Source: CAZHFW01 sp964531675
GTDB taxonomy: Bacteria > Planctomycetota > Phycisphaerae > Phycisphaerales > UBA1924
Reading direction: 5' to 3'
DNA length: 64,000 nt
Assembly (NCBI GenBank): GCA_964531675.1
Contig: CAZHFW010000011.1
Location: forward strand, 33,963 to 97,962
Shown: positions 34,382 to 43,085 of the stretch, one piece after another
Layout of the letters: every line of letters begins with the position of its first letter
Position numbering within the stretch: position 1 is the stretch's first letter
Made by a program: the position numbers and the translations under genes
Notes under the pieces: model-generated
Seen by the model: only the letters and a program-made list of their open reading frames with translations
Told to the model about the DNA's origin: nothing
Databases searched by the model: none

Positions 34382-36601
34382 TTGGCCAAGAACCAGCCCA
34401 AACCCGCACCTCGACCCGCTGCCAAGCCGGCCCCTGCGCCGCTCCCGGCGCCGGGATTTGGCGCCGGTTCGGGCGTGATGCCCGCCTGGGTCTACAAGAT
34501 CAAGCAGCACCGCGGGCTGATCGCGCCCATCGGGTTCATCCTGCTCATGGCGGTGCTGCTCGTGCCGGTCCCGCCTCTGGTGATGGACGCGCTGATCTGC
34601 GTGAACATCGCGCTGGCCGTGATCATCCTGCTCACGACCATCTACATGAACCACCCGCTGGATTTCAGCGTCTTCCCGTCGTTGCTTCTGGCGACGACGC
34701 TCTTCAGGCTGGTTCTGAACATCGCCTCGACGCGACTGATCCTGACCGCGGATGCGGATTCTCCGGAGGCCGCGATGGCGGTCGCGGGCCATGTCATCAT
34801 GGCCTTCGGCAAGTTCGTCGCGGGCGACTCGCTGTACGTGGGCGTGGTGATCTTCCTGATCCTGCTCGTCGTGCAGTTCGTGGTCATCACCAAGGGCGCC
34901 ACCCGCATTTCGGAAGTCGCGGCACGCTTCACCCTCGACGCGATGCCCGGCAAGCAGATGGCCATCGACTCGGATCTGAACGCCGGGATGATCGATGAGG
35001 CCGAGGCCCGCCGTCGCCGCGAACGCATCGCGCAGGAAGCCGACTTCTTCGGCGCCATGGACGGTGCCTCCAAGTTCGTCCGAGGCGACGCCGTCGCGGG
35101 CATCATCATCACGGTGATCAACGTCCTCGGCGGCTTTGGCGTGGGCATGATCCAGCGCGGCTGGCCCGCCGGGGAAACCGCAGCGGTCTTCACCAAGCTG
35201 ACCATCGGCGACGGTCTGACCTCGCAGATCCCCGCGTTCGTGATCTCCATCGCCGCCGCCCTGATCGTCACCCGCTCGGGCTCCAAGCAGGACCTTGGCG
35301 AGGAAGTCACCGGACAGCTCGCCAGCCAGCCCCGCGGATTGCTCATCACCGCCTGTTTCCTGTTCCTCCTGGCACTCACGCCTCTTCCCAAGGTCCCCCT
35401 CATCGCGACCGGTGTGGCGCTGATCCTCGTCGCGGTTGGGATGAATCGCGCCCGCAAGGCCGCGATCGATCAGCAGGCCGCCGAAGAAACCAAGCCCACG
35501 CCCGTTGAGCCGCCGCCGGTCGAGAACCTGCTCAAGGTCGACACGATGGAGCTCGAGGTGGGCTATGGACTGGTCGCCTTGGTCGACACCTCGCAGGGAG
35601 GCGATCTGCTGGACCGCATTTCCGCGGTCCGCCGTCAGCTCGCGGCCGAGCTCGGTCTGGTCATGCCTCCGGTCCGCATCCGCGACAACATCCAGCTCGA
35701 GGGCACCCAGTACCGCGTCAAGATCCGCGGCAATCCCGTCGCGACCGGTTACGCCAAGCCCGGCAAGCTCCTGGCGATGGACTCGGGGATCGTCTCTGGC
35801 CCGATCCAGGGCGAACGCACCCGCGAGCCCGCCTTCGGGCTCGACGCGTGGTGGATCGACCCCTCGCTCCGCACCCGCGCCGAGACGATGAACTACACCG
35901 TTGTCGACCCCTCCAGCGTGCTCGCGACCCACCTCACGGAGCTCGTGAAGAAGCACGCCGATGAGCTGCTCACGCGTGAAGAGGTCAACAACCTGCTCGA
36001 ACAGCTCAAGGCCAAGAGCCCCAAGCTCGTCGAGGAGACCGTTCCGACCGTCCTCAAGCCCGTGGAACTCCAGAAGATCCTTCAGTCGCTCCTCCGCGAG
36101 CGCGTGCCGATCCGCGATCTGGAGACGATCCTGGAGACCCTTGCCGACTGGGGCACCAAGACCAAGGACCTGGACGTGCTGGTGGAGTACGTCCGCAACG
36201 CCCTCCGGCGGTCGATCTGCAACCAGTACGCGGTCCAGCAGCCCGACGGCGTGCAGAAGCTCGTGTGCGTCACGCTCGACCCGTTGCTCGAGGACCAGAT
36301 CAACGCCTACGTCGACCGCGGCCCGACCGGGACCACCGTCAACATGCCCTCCCGCGTCGCGACGAGAATCTCCGAGCAGATCGTCAAGGCCCTGGTGCAG
36401 GTCACCAGCGCCGGCCATCAGCCGGTCGTGATCGCCAGCCCGCAGGTGCGGGCGGTGGTGCGTCAGATCATTGAACCCCACGTGCCGAGCGTTGCGGTCC
36501 TGGGTTACAACGAGATCGTGAACAACGTCGAGGTGGAGTCGATGGCCCTGGTCGCGCCGCCGCCGGAAGACGCCAAGCCCCGCATGGTCGGCGCCGCCTA
36601 G
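34382..36601 (+). CDS. flhA: Flagellar export gate protein FlhA
   Basis: TTG at 34382 gives 739 residues; no clear ribosome-binding site precedes it, so an internal start (for example ATG at 34480) is possible. The N-terminal half has about eight membrane helices and the FHIPEP-family loop (ITKGATRISEVAARFTLDAM, then DLNAGMIDEAEARRRR). The C-terminal cytoplasmic ring domain, which docks chaperone-cargo complexes, is complete (HLTELVKKHADELLTREEVN onward). It is the largest gate component. Confidence 0.97.
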   Translation: MAKNQPKPAPRPAAKPAPAPLPAPGFGAGSGVMPAWVYKIKQHRGLIAPIGFILLMAVLLVPVPPLVMDALICVNIALAVIILLTTIYMNHPLDFSVFPSLLLATTLFRLVLNIASTRLILTADADSPEAAMAVAGHVIMAFGKFVAGDSLYVGVVIFLILLVVQFVVITKGATRISEVAARFTLDAMPGKQMAIDSDLNAGMIDEAEARRRRERIAQEADFFGAMDGASKFVRGDAVAGIIITVINVLGGFGVGMIQRGWPAGETAAVFTKLTIGDGLTSQIPAFVISIAAALIVTRSGSKQDLGEEVTGQLASQPRGLLITACFLFLLALTPLPKVPLIATGVALILVAVGMNRARKAAIDQQAAEETKPTPVEPPPVENLLKVDTMELEVGYGLVALVDTSQGGDLLDRISAVRRQLAAELGLVMPPVRIRDNIQLEGTQYRVKIRGNPVATGYAKPGKLLAMDSGIVSGPIQGERTREPAFGLDAWWIDPSLRTRAETMNYTVVDPSSVLATHLTELVKKHADELLTREEVNNLLEQLKAKSPKLVEETVPTVLKPVELQKILQSLLRERVPIRDLETILETLADWGTKTKDLDVLVEYVRNALRRSICNQYAVQQPDGVQKLVCVTLDPLLEDQINAYVDRGPTGTTVNMPSRVATRISEQIVKALVQVTSAGHQPVVIASPQVRAVVRQIIEPHVPSVAVLGYNEIVNNVEVESMALVAPPPEDAKPRMVGAA

Positions 36602-36623
36602 TCGCACGAAGGCCCCCAGCGCC

Positions 36624-36746
36624 GGTGCCACCACCCACGACGGCTCCGCGTCGTGGGTGGTGCGAACGTACAGCGCTCCAAACTCGACCTTGGCCCACGC
36701 CCAATCACACCACCGGCTCCGGCAGACCTCCGCCGGTGGTGGCACC
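36624..36746. repeat. Dispersed 123-bp palindromic element, copy 1
   Basis: Bounded by 10-bp terminal inverted repeats GGTGCCACCA and TGGTGGCACC. The left hairpin has a 14-bp stem (36629-36642 with 36649-36662) and the right hairpin is built on CCACCGGC/GCCGGTGG. Copy 2 at 47885-48007 has the same length. It lies 23 bases after the flhA stop. It may act as a terminator and looks like a MITE-type mobile repeat; no target duplication is evident. Confidence 0.85.
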
Positions 36747-37027
36747 CAACGTCCGATCGTTCGGGGCGTGTGCGGCGCGAGTTTTCCACCGGCCATCCCC
36801 CAATCGCGCCTGACGAGCGCCGAACAGGAAAAACTTGAAAGTTCGCGCGCGCGGTCGCTTGATGCCGCGCCCAGCGCCATGTACATTCCGGGTCTCGGGA
36901 GGTCCTCTTCTCCAGGACGCCGCGGGCAGGATGCCCAACGCGAGCTCCGCTCCCCCGGGGGTCGCTTCTTCGGTCTCTCCGCCGGTCGGGCGGGTGGCTC
37001 AAAGAGGCTGTTTGCCAGGGACGGCGC

Positions 37028-38527
37028 ATGGACCTCCGCACCTTCCGCGGAACATCAATGGCCGAAGCGCTCGCTCAGGTCAAAAAAGACCTGGGACGCG
37101 ACGCGATCATTCTGCACACCCGCCAGATCAAGGTCGGCGGCGTGATGGGCGTTGGCGCCCGCACGATGGTCGAGATCACCGCCAGCGCCCCTGACGCCAA
37201 GATCACGCCCCGCGCCGCGACGCCGCGTGCGACCAAGTCGCGCCAGGCCGACGACGCGAGGGACTCCGCTGCAGGTGTCGCGACCCTCGAGCGTGCCGCG
37301 GGCGTGGCCGATCGATTCGAACCCGCCGCATTCCGGCGCGTCTCGCACGCGGACCTGACAGCCCCTCGAGTCTCCGAGTCCGCGCCCGTCCTGGGCCCTT
37401 CTGACGTGCCCCTCGCACCGCCCGCCACCCTCGAGCCGGTGCTGACGACCCCCGAGCCCGAGGTGCCCGCGATCAAGACCCGAGCGGTTGATCCCGCGAT
37501 GCTCCGCAAGCCTTCCTCGCGTCAGACGGTGCCTTCGGTCACGTCGCCCTTGGCCAACCGCACGACCTTCGCGCCCGCGACCGAGGTCGCCGACCGCGCG
37601 ATTCAGGACGAACTGGCGTCTATCAAGAGGCTCGTCGGCCAGGTTCTCCAGTGCTCGCGTCAGGCGGCCCTGAGCTCGACGCTCACGACCGTCGGCGCAC
37701 AAGGCGCGGGGGCCGCGGTGCTCGCGCTGGGCGGAATGCCCGAGGCGCTCTTCGCGTCGTACTCGCACCTGCTGGAGCAAGGCGTCGCGCCGGAGATCGC
37801 CGACCTGCTGGCGGGCCGCGTGCGTGACCAGCTCACCACGCCCGAAGTGCAAGCGCCCGAGCACGTGCATGCTGCGATGCTCGACGCGGTCGCCACGCTT
37901 CTTCCTCAGGCCCAGGAGTCGTGGGGGACCGGCCGCCGCGTCGTTGCCCTCATCGGACCGACCGGCGTGGGCAAGACGACCACCATCGCCAAGCTTGCGG
38001 CTCTGTACAAGCTCCGTGATCGCATGAAGGTCGGCCTGGTCACCGCCGACACCTACCGCATCGCAGCGGTTGAACAGCTCCGCACCTACGCCAACATCAT
38101 CGGCCTCCCGCTGCGCGTCGCCCTGACGCCGGCGCAGATGGCCTCCGAGATCGCGGCCCTCTCCGATTGCGATGTCGTGCTCGTCGACACCGCGGGCCGT
38201 TCCCAGCACGATCAGTCGCGCCTCGAAGAACTCTCCGCGATGACCCGCGCCGCCGAGCCCACCGAGACGCATCTGGTGCTCTCGGCCTCCGCCAGCGAGG
38301 TCGTCCAGCGTCGGATCGTGGACTCCTTCGGCGCTCTCGAGCCCGACCGCCTGATCTTCACCAAGCTCGACGAGGCGGTGCAGCTCGGTGCGCTGGTCAA
38401 CGTCGCGGTCCGCGCCGGCCGTCCGCTCAGCTACGTCACGCTCGGACAGGAAGTCCCCGACGACATCGCGCCCGCCGAGCCGCGCCGTGTGGCTCGAATG
38501 GTTGTCGAAGGAAGCGTGACCGTATGA
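37028..38527 (+). CDS. flhF: Flagellar SRP-type GTPase FlhF
   Basis: The 499-residue protein opens with the FlhF motif (LRTFRGTSMAEALAQVKKDL, then GRDAIILHTR), followed by a disordered linker (60-200) and the NG domain of SRP GTPases: P-loop GPTGVGKT from about residue 310, then TADTYRIAAVEQLRTYANI and DTAGRSQHD. FlhF sets the site and number of flagella at a pole and recruits FliF. The 426-bp gap before it holds the 123-bp element. The stop overlaps flhG by four bases (ATGA). Confidence 0.95.
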   Translation: MDLRTFRGTSMAEALAQVKKDLGRDAIILHTRQIKVGGVMGVGARTMVEITASAPDAKITPRAATPRATKSRQADDARDSAAGVATLERAAGVADRFEPAAFRRVSHADLTAPRVSESAPVLGPSDVPLAPPATLEPVLTTPEPEVPAIKTRAVDPAMLRKPSSRQTVPSVTSPLANRTTFAPATEVADRAIQDELASIKRLVGQVLQCSRQAALSSTLTTVGAQGAGAAVLALGGMPEALFASYSHLLEQGVAPEIADLLAGRVRDQLTTPEVQAPEHVHAAMLDAVATLLPQAQESWGTGRRVVALIGPTGVGKTTTIAKLAALYKLRDRMKVGLVTADTYRIAAVEQLRTYANIIGLPLRVALTPAQMASEIAALSDCDVVLVDTAGRSQHDQSRLEELSAMTRAAEPTETHLVLSASASEVVQRRIVDSFGALEPDRLIFTKLDEAVQLGALVNVAVRAGRPLSYVTLGQEVPDDIAPAEPRRVARMVVEGSVTV

Positions 38528-39483
38528 ACGCGCCCGCGGCACTGGACACCACCGAAGCGCGCCCCGCCGACGATCAGGCTGCGGCTCTGCGTCGCTGGGT
38601 CCGCGCCGGCGCTGCACCGACTTCTTACCACGCCTCCCGGGCCTTTTCCATCGCGCTGGCCTCCGGAAAAGGAGGCGTCGGAAAGACCACCCTCGCCATC
38701 AACCTCGCGATCGAGCTGGCCCGCAGCGGACGTCAGGTCACCCTGCTCGACGCCGACCTGGGCATGGCCAACGCCGACGTGATGTGCGGCCTGGCCCCGC
38801 GTCAAAGGCTCGATGCCGCCCTCACCAGCGGCCAGCTCCATCCCGCCGATCTTGCGGTCGATGCTCCCGGAGGCTTCAAGCTTGTGCCGGGATGTGTCGG
38901 CGTTTCGCGTCTGGTCGAGCCCGGGTATCGCGAGCAGGCCTCGCTGCTTGGCGTCCTTGAGCAACTCGAACGCGCCAGCGACTATCTGGTCATCGACACC
39001 GGCGCCGGCATCGGCGCGGGGGTCACGACCATGCTCGCCGCCGCCTCGGCGCCGGTCGTGGTGGTCACCCCCGATCCGCCTTCCATCGCCGACGCGTACG
39101 CGCTGATCAAGTGCGTGATCCCGATGCTCGAAGCCCACGGCCGTCGCGCGTCGGATCTGAGCCTCCTGGTCAATCAGGCCCGCACACGCGACGAGGCCCT
39201 CTCGGTCCACGCCCGCATCAGCGCGGTCGCCTCCCGGTTTCTCCGGCACGACCTTCGCTTGCTTGGATGGGTCCCCTCGGATCCCGCGGTGGCCGAGAGC
39301 GTCCGCCGTCGGGTTCCCGTTCTGGTCGGTGCCCGGAATTGCGCCGCGGGGCGCAGCATCGGCCCGATCGCGCAGGCCTTGCAGGCCCGCTCCGGGCGTC
39401 CCCCGGAGTTCCCGGACGCCCCCGTCAGGGGGTGGCTCGGAAGGCTCTTCGGCAAGGCGGCGGCAGGCGGGGGAAGTTCGTAG
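38524..39483 (+). CDS. flhG: FlhG (MinD/YlxH-like) ATPase
   Basis: The ATG at 38524 gives 319 residues; the longer open frame upstream is a shadow of flhF. The deviant Walker A motif GKGGVGKT (48-55) and the MinD switch DADLGMANADVM are intact. It dimerises on the membrane, stimulates FlhF GTPase and limits flagellar number. A basic N-terminal segment before the P-loop may hold the FlhF-activating residues. It is translationally coupled to flhF. Confidence 0.94.
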   Translation: MNAPAALDTTEARPADDQAAALRRWVRAGAAPTSYHASRAFSIALASGKGGVGKTTLAINLAIELARSGRQVTLLDADLGMANADVMCGLAPRQRLDAALTSGQLHPADLAVDAPGGFKLVPGCVGVSRLVEPGYREQASLLGVLEQLERASDYLVIDTGAGIGAGVTTMLAAASAPVVVVTPDPPSIADAYALIKCVIPMLEAHGRRASDLSLLVNQARTRDEALSVHARISAVASRFLRHDLRLLGWVPSDPAVAESVRRRVPVLVGARNCAAGRSIGPIAQALQARSGRPPEFPDAPVRGWLGRLFGKAAAGGGSS

Positions 39484-39647
39484 GTCCACGCCGCGGGGGC
39501 TTTGGTTCCGCGGCTCAAATCGTGACGGATCGTTGGATTTTGGTCGGAAAGTTTGGCAAAGCCTCAAGTCGGCCGCGGTCGCGGTCGATCGGCAGACCGG
39601 GGAGATGAGCCGTTCTCGGCCCATCGGCAGAGAGGATCAGCGACAAC

Positions 39648-39947
39648 GTGAATCGGACCACCAAGGTCATCGCCAGTGCGCTGGGGCTCACCGCGTTTGC
39701 GATCGCGACGATCGCGGGCATCGCGGTCGGCAACCCCGCGGACACGGTGCTCTGGCACGCGATCATCTCGATGATCCTGTGCCAGCTTGTCGGTCTGGTC
39801 CTGGGCTCCATCGGAGACCGCGTCATCACCGACGCCATCTCGGAGTACCAGCGCCGCAATCCCATCCCCAACCTCGAACGCGAGGTCATCATGGCCGAGC
39901 CCGTTGACGAGGAAGCCGGCGCTTCCCCGGAACGGAGGGCGGCGTGA
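39648..39947 (+). CDS. Small two-helix membrane protein
   Basis: A GTG start gives 99 residues with two membrane helices (about 7-28 and 34-57) and a charged C-terminal tail (YQRRNPIPNLEREVIMAEPV). No family is recognised. It lies between flhG and fliA on the same strand, with 164 bases before it and 161 bases after it, so it may be cotranscribed with either. Position suggests, but does not prove, a flagellar role. Confidence 0.55.
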   Translation: MNRTTKVIASALGLTAFAIATIAGIAVGNPADTVLWHAIISMILCQLVGLVLGSIGDRVITDAISEYQRRNPIPNLEREVIMAEPVDEEAGASPERRAA

Positions 39948-39989
39948 ACAATCCTCGATTTCAACCTGTTGAACACGTGCGCCGACTGG

Positions 39990-40015
39990 TTGACGCGCGC
40001 GATGGTCGTTATACT
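39990..40015 (+). promoter_or_regulatory. Candidate sigma-70 promoter for fliA
   Basis: TTGACG (39990-39995) and TATACT (40010-40015) lie 94 bases before the fliA ATG. The spacer is only 14 bases, shorter than the usual 17, so the -35 call is uncertain; TATACT itself is a strong -10 match in GC-rich DNA. Confidence 0.4.
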
Positions 40016-40108
40016 TCCCGGCGTCGGGGCATGGATTCGCCCCGGCTGCCGCGATTGATCTCGATCGGTGTGGAACAGCGGCGATAAAGGTCTAAGGAGC
40101 GGACCGAC

Positions 40109-40972
40109 ATGGCGATCACCAAGTCTTCTCTTCGCATGGGCGCGCGCGGGCGCTATCAGGCGCGTCACGCTGAGGCGTCCAAAGCGCCTTCTCAGTTCGA
40201 CAAGCGCCCCATCAACGATCTCTGGGTCGAGTACCGCAAGGCTCCCTCCGAGGCGCTCCGCAACTACCTGATGGAGAAGTTCCTCCCGCTCGTGCGCTAC
40301 AACGCCGAGCGCATTTACGCCCGTCTCCCCGACGAGGTCGACATCGAGGACCTCATGTCCGCCGGCCTCTTCGGCCTCATGGACGCCATCGACGCATTCG
40401 ACCTCGAACGCAAGGTCAAGTTCGAGACCTACTGCGCCCCGCGCATCCGCGGCGCCATCCTCGACGAGCTCCGCTCCATGGACTGGGTCCCGCGACTGGT
40501 CCGTCACCGCACCGCCAAGTTCGAGTCGGCGCGCCAGCAGATCGAAATGGAAACCGGCACCGCCGCCACCGAAGAGCAGGTCGCGCAGCGTCTGGGCATC
40601 CAGGGCGAAGAGTTCGACAAGCTCGTCCGCGACGGCCAGCCCGTCTCCACCACGAGCCTTGATCGTCGTCGCTTCCCCGGCGACGGCGGCCGCGAAGTCC
40701 GCGAGATGGACGTCGTCAAGGACGATCGCCAGCTCAACCCGCTCAACGAACTCCAGCGCCGCGATCTCCGCGAGCTGATCACCAAGGGCCTCACCCGCGC
40801 CGAGCGCCTCATCGTCATCCTCTACTACTACGAGGGCATGACCATGAAGGAAATCGGCGCCACCCTGGACCTCTCCGAGTCGCGCGTCAGCCAGATGCAC
40901 TCCTCGATCCTCGCCCGACTCAAGGCCCAGATGCTCATGCGGTCCAAGGAACTCGAGGAAATGGAGGAATAA
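40109..40972 (+). CDS. fliA: Sigma-28 (FliA/WhiG-type) flagellar sigma factor
   Basis: The ATG follows AAGGAG by about nine bases and gives 287 residues. Region 2 is complete (YNAERIYARLPDEVDIEDLM, then YCAPRIRGAILDELRSMDWV), the region 3 helix follows (RQQIEMETGTAATEEQVAQR) and region 4 ends YYYEGMTMKEIGATLDLSES with the helix-turn-helix. This matches the FliA/SigD group, which transcribes flagellin and motor genes. FlgM, the anti-sigma factor, is not in this window. It ends the flagellar run and has a good terminator behind it. Confidence 0.95.
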   Translation: MAITKSSLRMGARGRYQARHAEASKAPSQFDKRPINDLWVEYRKAPSEALRNYLMEKFLPLVRYNAERIYARLPDEVDIEDLMSAGLFGLMDAIDAFDLERKVKFETYCAPRIRGAILDELRSMDWVPRLVRHRTAKFESARQQIEMETGTAATEEQVAQRLGIQGEEFDKLVRDGQPVSTTSLDRRRFPGDGGREVREMDVVKDDRQLNPLNELQRRDLRELITKGLTRAERLIVILYYYEGMTMKEIGATLDLSESRVSQMHSSILARLKAQMLMRSKELEEMEE

Positions 40973-41049
40973 GCCTCCCTCCGGCCCTGAACGAGGGCCT
41001 GACCTTGGCCCTGACCTGGGACCTGACCCTGACCTGCACTGTTTCGCCG

Positions 41050-41082
41050 CCGCGGCCCGAACTCGGGCCGCGGTTCGTTTTT
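41050..41082 (+). terminator. Rho-independent terminator after fliA
   Basis: A perfect 10-bp stem, CCGCGGCCCG (41050-41059) with CGGGCCGCGG (41064-41073), around AACT is followed by TTCGTTTTT. It closes the flagellar cluster 78 bases after fliA and 31 bases before folK. Just upstream (about 40984-41034) is a run of degenerate CCTGACC units. Confidence 0.9.
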
Positions 41083-41112
41083 GTCCCGATCACCGCCTTT
41101 GATTCCCCGTTC

Positions 41113-41658
41113 ATGACCCGGTCCGATCCAACCACGCCGCTGTACCGGGAGATCGCTGCGATCGCGCTGGGCTCCAATCTGGGAGATCGCGCCGCCCATA
41201 TCGCCTTTGCGATCGACGCCTTGCGCACCCTGCCCGAGAGTCAACTGCTCGCGGTGTCCGACATCATCGAGACCGCGCCGGTCGGCGACATCCCCCAGGG
41301 CCCGTACCTCAACGCCTGCCTCACCCTCCGCACATCGCTTGAGCCCTCGGTGCTTCTGCAGCACCTGCACGCGATCGAGCGGTCCCGAGGCCGCGACCGC
41401 GATCGTGAGCAGCGGTGGGGCGCGCGCACCCTCGATCTCGACCTTCTCCTGTTCGGCGAACGCTTGGTGTCCGAGCCGGGGCTGACCGTGCCGCACCCGA
41501 GGCTCCACGAGCGGGCGTTTGTTCTGGAGCCTCTTGTCCAGATTGCCCCAGAGCTTCCAATCCCCGGTCGGTTCGGAAGCGTTTTGGAAGCCATGCGGGC
41601 CCTGGGAGAAGGCAAATCCGGAATCCAGCTCCCCAGTTCCGGTACAATGCCAGCATGA
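41113..41658 (+). CDS. folK: Hydroxymethyldihydropterin pyrophosphokinase FolK
   Basis: The ATG at 41113 gives 181 residues, the family length; the open frame upstream passes through the fliA terminator and is not coding. The HPPK motifs are intact: IALGSNLGDR near the N-terminus, then the RWGARTLDLDLLLFG signature with the Mg-binding DLDLLL aspartates, and PHPRLHERAFVLEPL. The enzyme transfers pyrophosphate from ATP to 6-hydroxymethyl-7,8-dihydropterin in folate synthesis. The stop overlaps the next start by four bases. Confidence 0.95.
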   Translation: MTRSDPTTPLYREIAAIALGSNLGDRAAHIAFAIDALRTLPESQLLAVSDIIETAPVGDIPQGPYLNACLTLRTSLEPSVLLQHLHAIERSRGRDRDREQRWGARTLDLDLLLFGERLVSEPGLTVPHPRLHERAFVLEPLVQIAPELPIPGRFGSVLEAMRALGEGKSGIQLPSSGTMPA

Positions 41659-42986
41659 GCACGGCCTCGTGGAGGTTCGTGGGTATCTCTGCAGCCATGG
41701 CCCTGACCGCATGGTCCGGGGCGGCGCAGTCTGTCACGTTGCGTGGAACGATTCCCGCGGTGGTCGCCTCAGGCGACGCCGATGCGGGTGAGCAGCCCGA
41801 TCCGCCGCGCAAGCAACCGTCCAAATCACGTTCGGAAGAACTCGACGCGGTCTCGCTTCTCGCACGCGTCACCGCTGCGTACGCCGAAGCGGCGACGCAC
41901 GAGCGCGTCGCGATCCGCTACGCGGGTCCGGATGGTTCCGAGCGCTTCGATCAGATGCAGGTCTCGCTCGATCCGGGCAAAGCCGGCGGCGGGCGTCGAC
42001 TCGCGGTCTCGATGGGCTCGCTCCGTGTGCAGGTCGTCGAAGGCCTCGTGAGCGCGGTCTCGGAGTCAGCAGTGGGGCGGGTCTTCCGCGCCGCGCTGGG
42101 CGAAGACCTGTCGTCTCGTTCGCTCAAGAAGGTGCTCCCGCCGCTCCCGATTCCGTCGCTCGAGTTCCTCGGCGGAGGCGATGTGATCGCCGGCGGCACC
42201 ATGACGCCCTACGCGTCGGGGATCGTCTGGGAATCCATGGCCGAGCCCGCATCAGGCGCCGGCCAGACCTGGGCGGTCGTGCGCGGGTCCGCGGGCGACA
42301 CACGCGTCGCCATGACCATCGATCTGCAGACGTGGCGCGTCCGCCATGTCGAAATCCTCGGAAAAGCTGGCGCGCAAGGCTGGAGCCTCGACTGCGCGAT
42401 CACCCCGATCGCAGCCCCCGAGCGCGATCCCTGGGCGCCGATGGCCGACTCCCTCCAGCCTGTCGCGACGCTCGCTGAACTCGTCGCGGCCCAGCTTCCC
42501 ATCCAGCGCGGCGCGACGGTTCCGAGCCTGACGCTCATGGATGCGCAGCTCAAGGGCTGGACGCTCAACGATGCGTTCGGCGGCGCCCGTCCACGCAAGG
42601 CGGTCGGCCTGGTGCTCTATCGCGCCGGCTCGGAAGCTGCCCGCGCCGATGCGCAGTCCGCGGCCCTCACGCTCATGCAGACCGCCCGGCGTCTGCACAT
42701 CGACGTTGAGGTCCGCCCGGTTCTGGTCTACGAGCTCCGCGAGTTCCAGGTCACCGGGTTGCAGCGTGAGTCTTCCCAGTGGGACGCATCGGTCGGGCCT
42801 CTGGCCTCCACGGGCGGGCGCGAGCTCATGGACCGATTTGCTCCGGGACGCAACTCCGCGGTCGTGCTCATCGATCCCGAGCACAAGCTCGTCGACGCCC
42901 TGGATTGCGATGGACGATCCTCAGACGCCGCCAGCCTGGGTGCGTCGGTCCGCGACGCCCTGACGCGCAGCGTCCCGGCCCGCTGA
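41655..42986 (+). CDS. Secreted protein: LolA-like plus cysteine-less thioredoxin-like domain
   Basis: The ATG at 41655 overlaps the folK stop (ATGA). A signal peptide (about 1-25, ending GAAQ) is followed by a beta-rich domain (ERVAIRYAGPDGSERFDQMQ, similar to LolA/DUF2092 folds) and, from about residue 280, a thioredoxin-like domain (SLTLMDAQLKGWTLNDAFGG, then KAVGLVLYRAGSEAARADAQ and AVVLIDPEHKLVDALDCDG). The usual CxxC after the first strand is replaced by YRAGS, so it cannot act as a normal redoxin. Domain names are inferred; the function is unknown. Confidence 0.6.
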   Translation: MSTASWRFVGISAAMALTAWSGAAQSVTLRGTIPAVVASGDADAGEQPDPPRKQPSKSRSEELDAVSLLARVTAAYAEAATHERVAIRYAGPDGSERFDQMQVSLDPGKAGGGRRLAVSMGSLRVQVVEGLVSAVSESAVGRVFRAALGEDLSSRSLKKVLPPLPIPSLEFLGGGDVIAGGTMTPYASGIVWESMAEPASGAGQTWAVVRGSAGDTRVAMTIDLQTWRVRHVEILGKAGAQGWSLDCAITPIAAPERDPWAPMADSLQPVATLAELVAAQLPIQRGATVPSLTLMDAQLKGWTLNDAFGGARPRKAVGLVLYRAGSEAARADAQSAALTLMQTARRLHIDVEVRPVLVYELREFQVTGLQRESSQWDASVGPLASTGGRELMDRFAPGRNSAVVLIDPEHKLVDALDCDGRSSDAASLGASVRDALTRSVPAR

Positions 42987-43025
42987 GAACTGGCCCGCGC
43001 AGAGCGAGCAGGCATTGACTCAACC

Positions 43026-43057
43026 CCAAAAACGCAAGAAGCCCGCGTCGAGCGGGC
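43026..43057 (-). terminator. Terminator for the XerC/D gene
   Basis: On the minus strand GCCCGC-TCGAC-GCGGGC (43057 to 43041) is followed by TTCTTGCGTTTTT. It lies 29 bases after the recombinase stop, between convergent genes, and could stop both. Confidence 0.8.
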
Positions 43058-43085
43058 CTCTGCGAGAAGAGGTTCGATGAATGGC

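Noticed and set aside
31062..36886. Minus-strand open frames of 1068 and 855 residues
   Set aside because: They oppose fliO-fliP-fliQ-fliR-flhB and flhA, which are certain; composition is the histidine/arginine/aspartate-rich type seen in antisense frames of GC-rich genes.
40984..41034. Degenerate CCTGACC tandem units as a functional iteron array
   Set aside because: Units are irregular and short, and no replication or partition gene is near; it is more likely low-complexity sequence before the fliA terminator.
41005..41112. Longer FolK beginning at 41005
   Set aside because: The extra 36 residues would be translated from the fliA terminator, and HPPK starts near the ATG at 41113.
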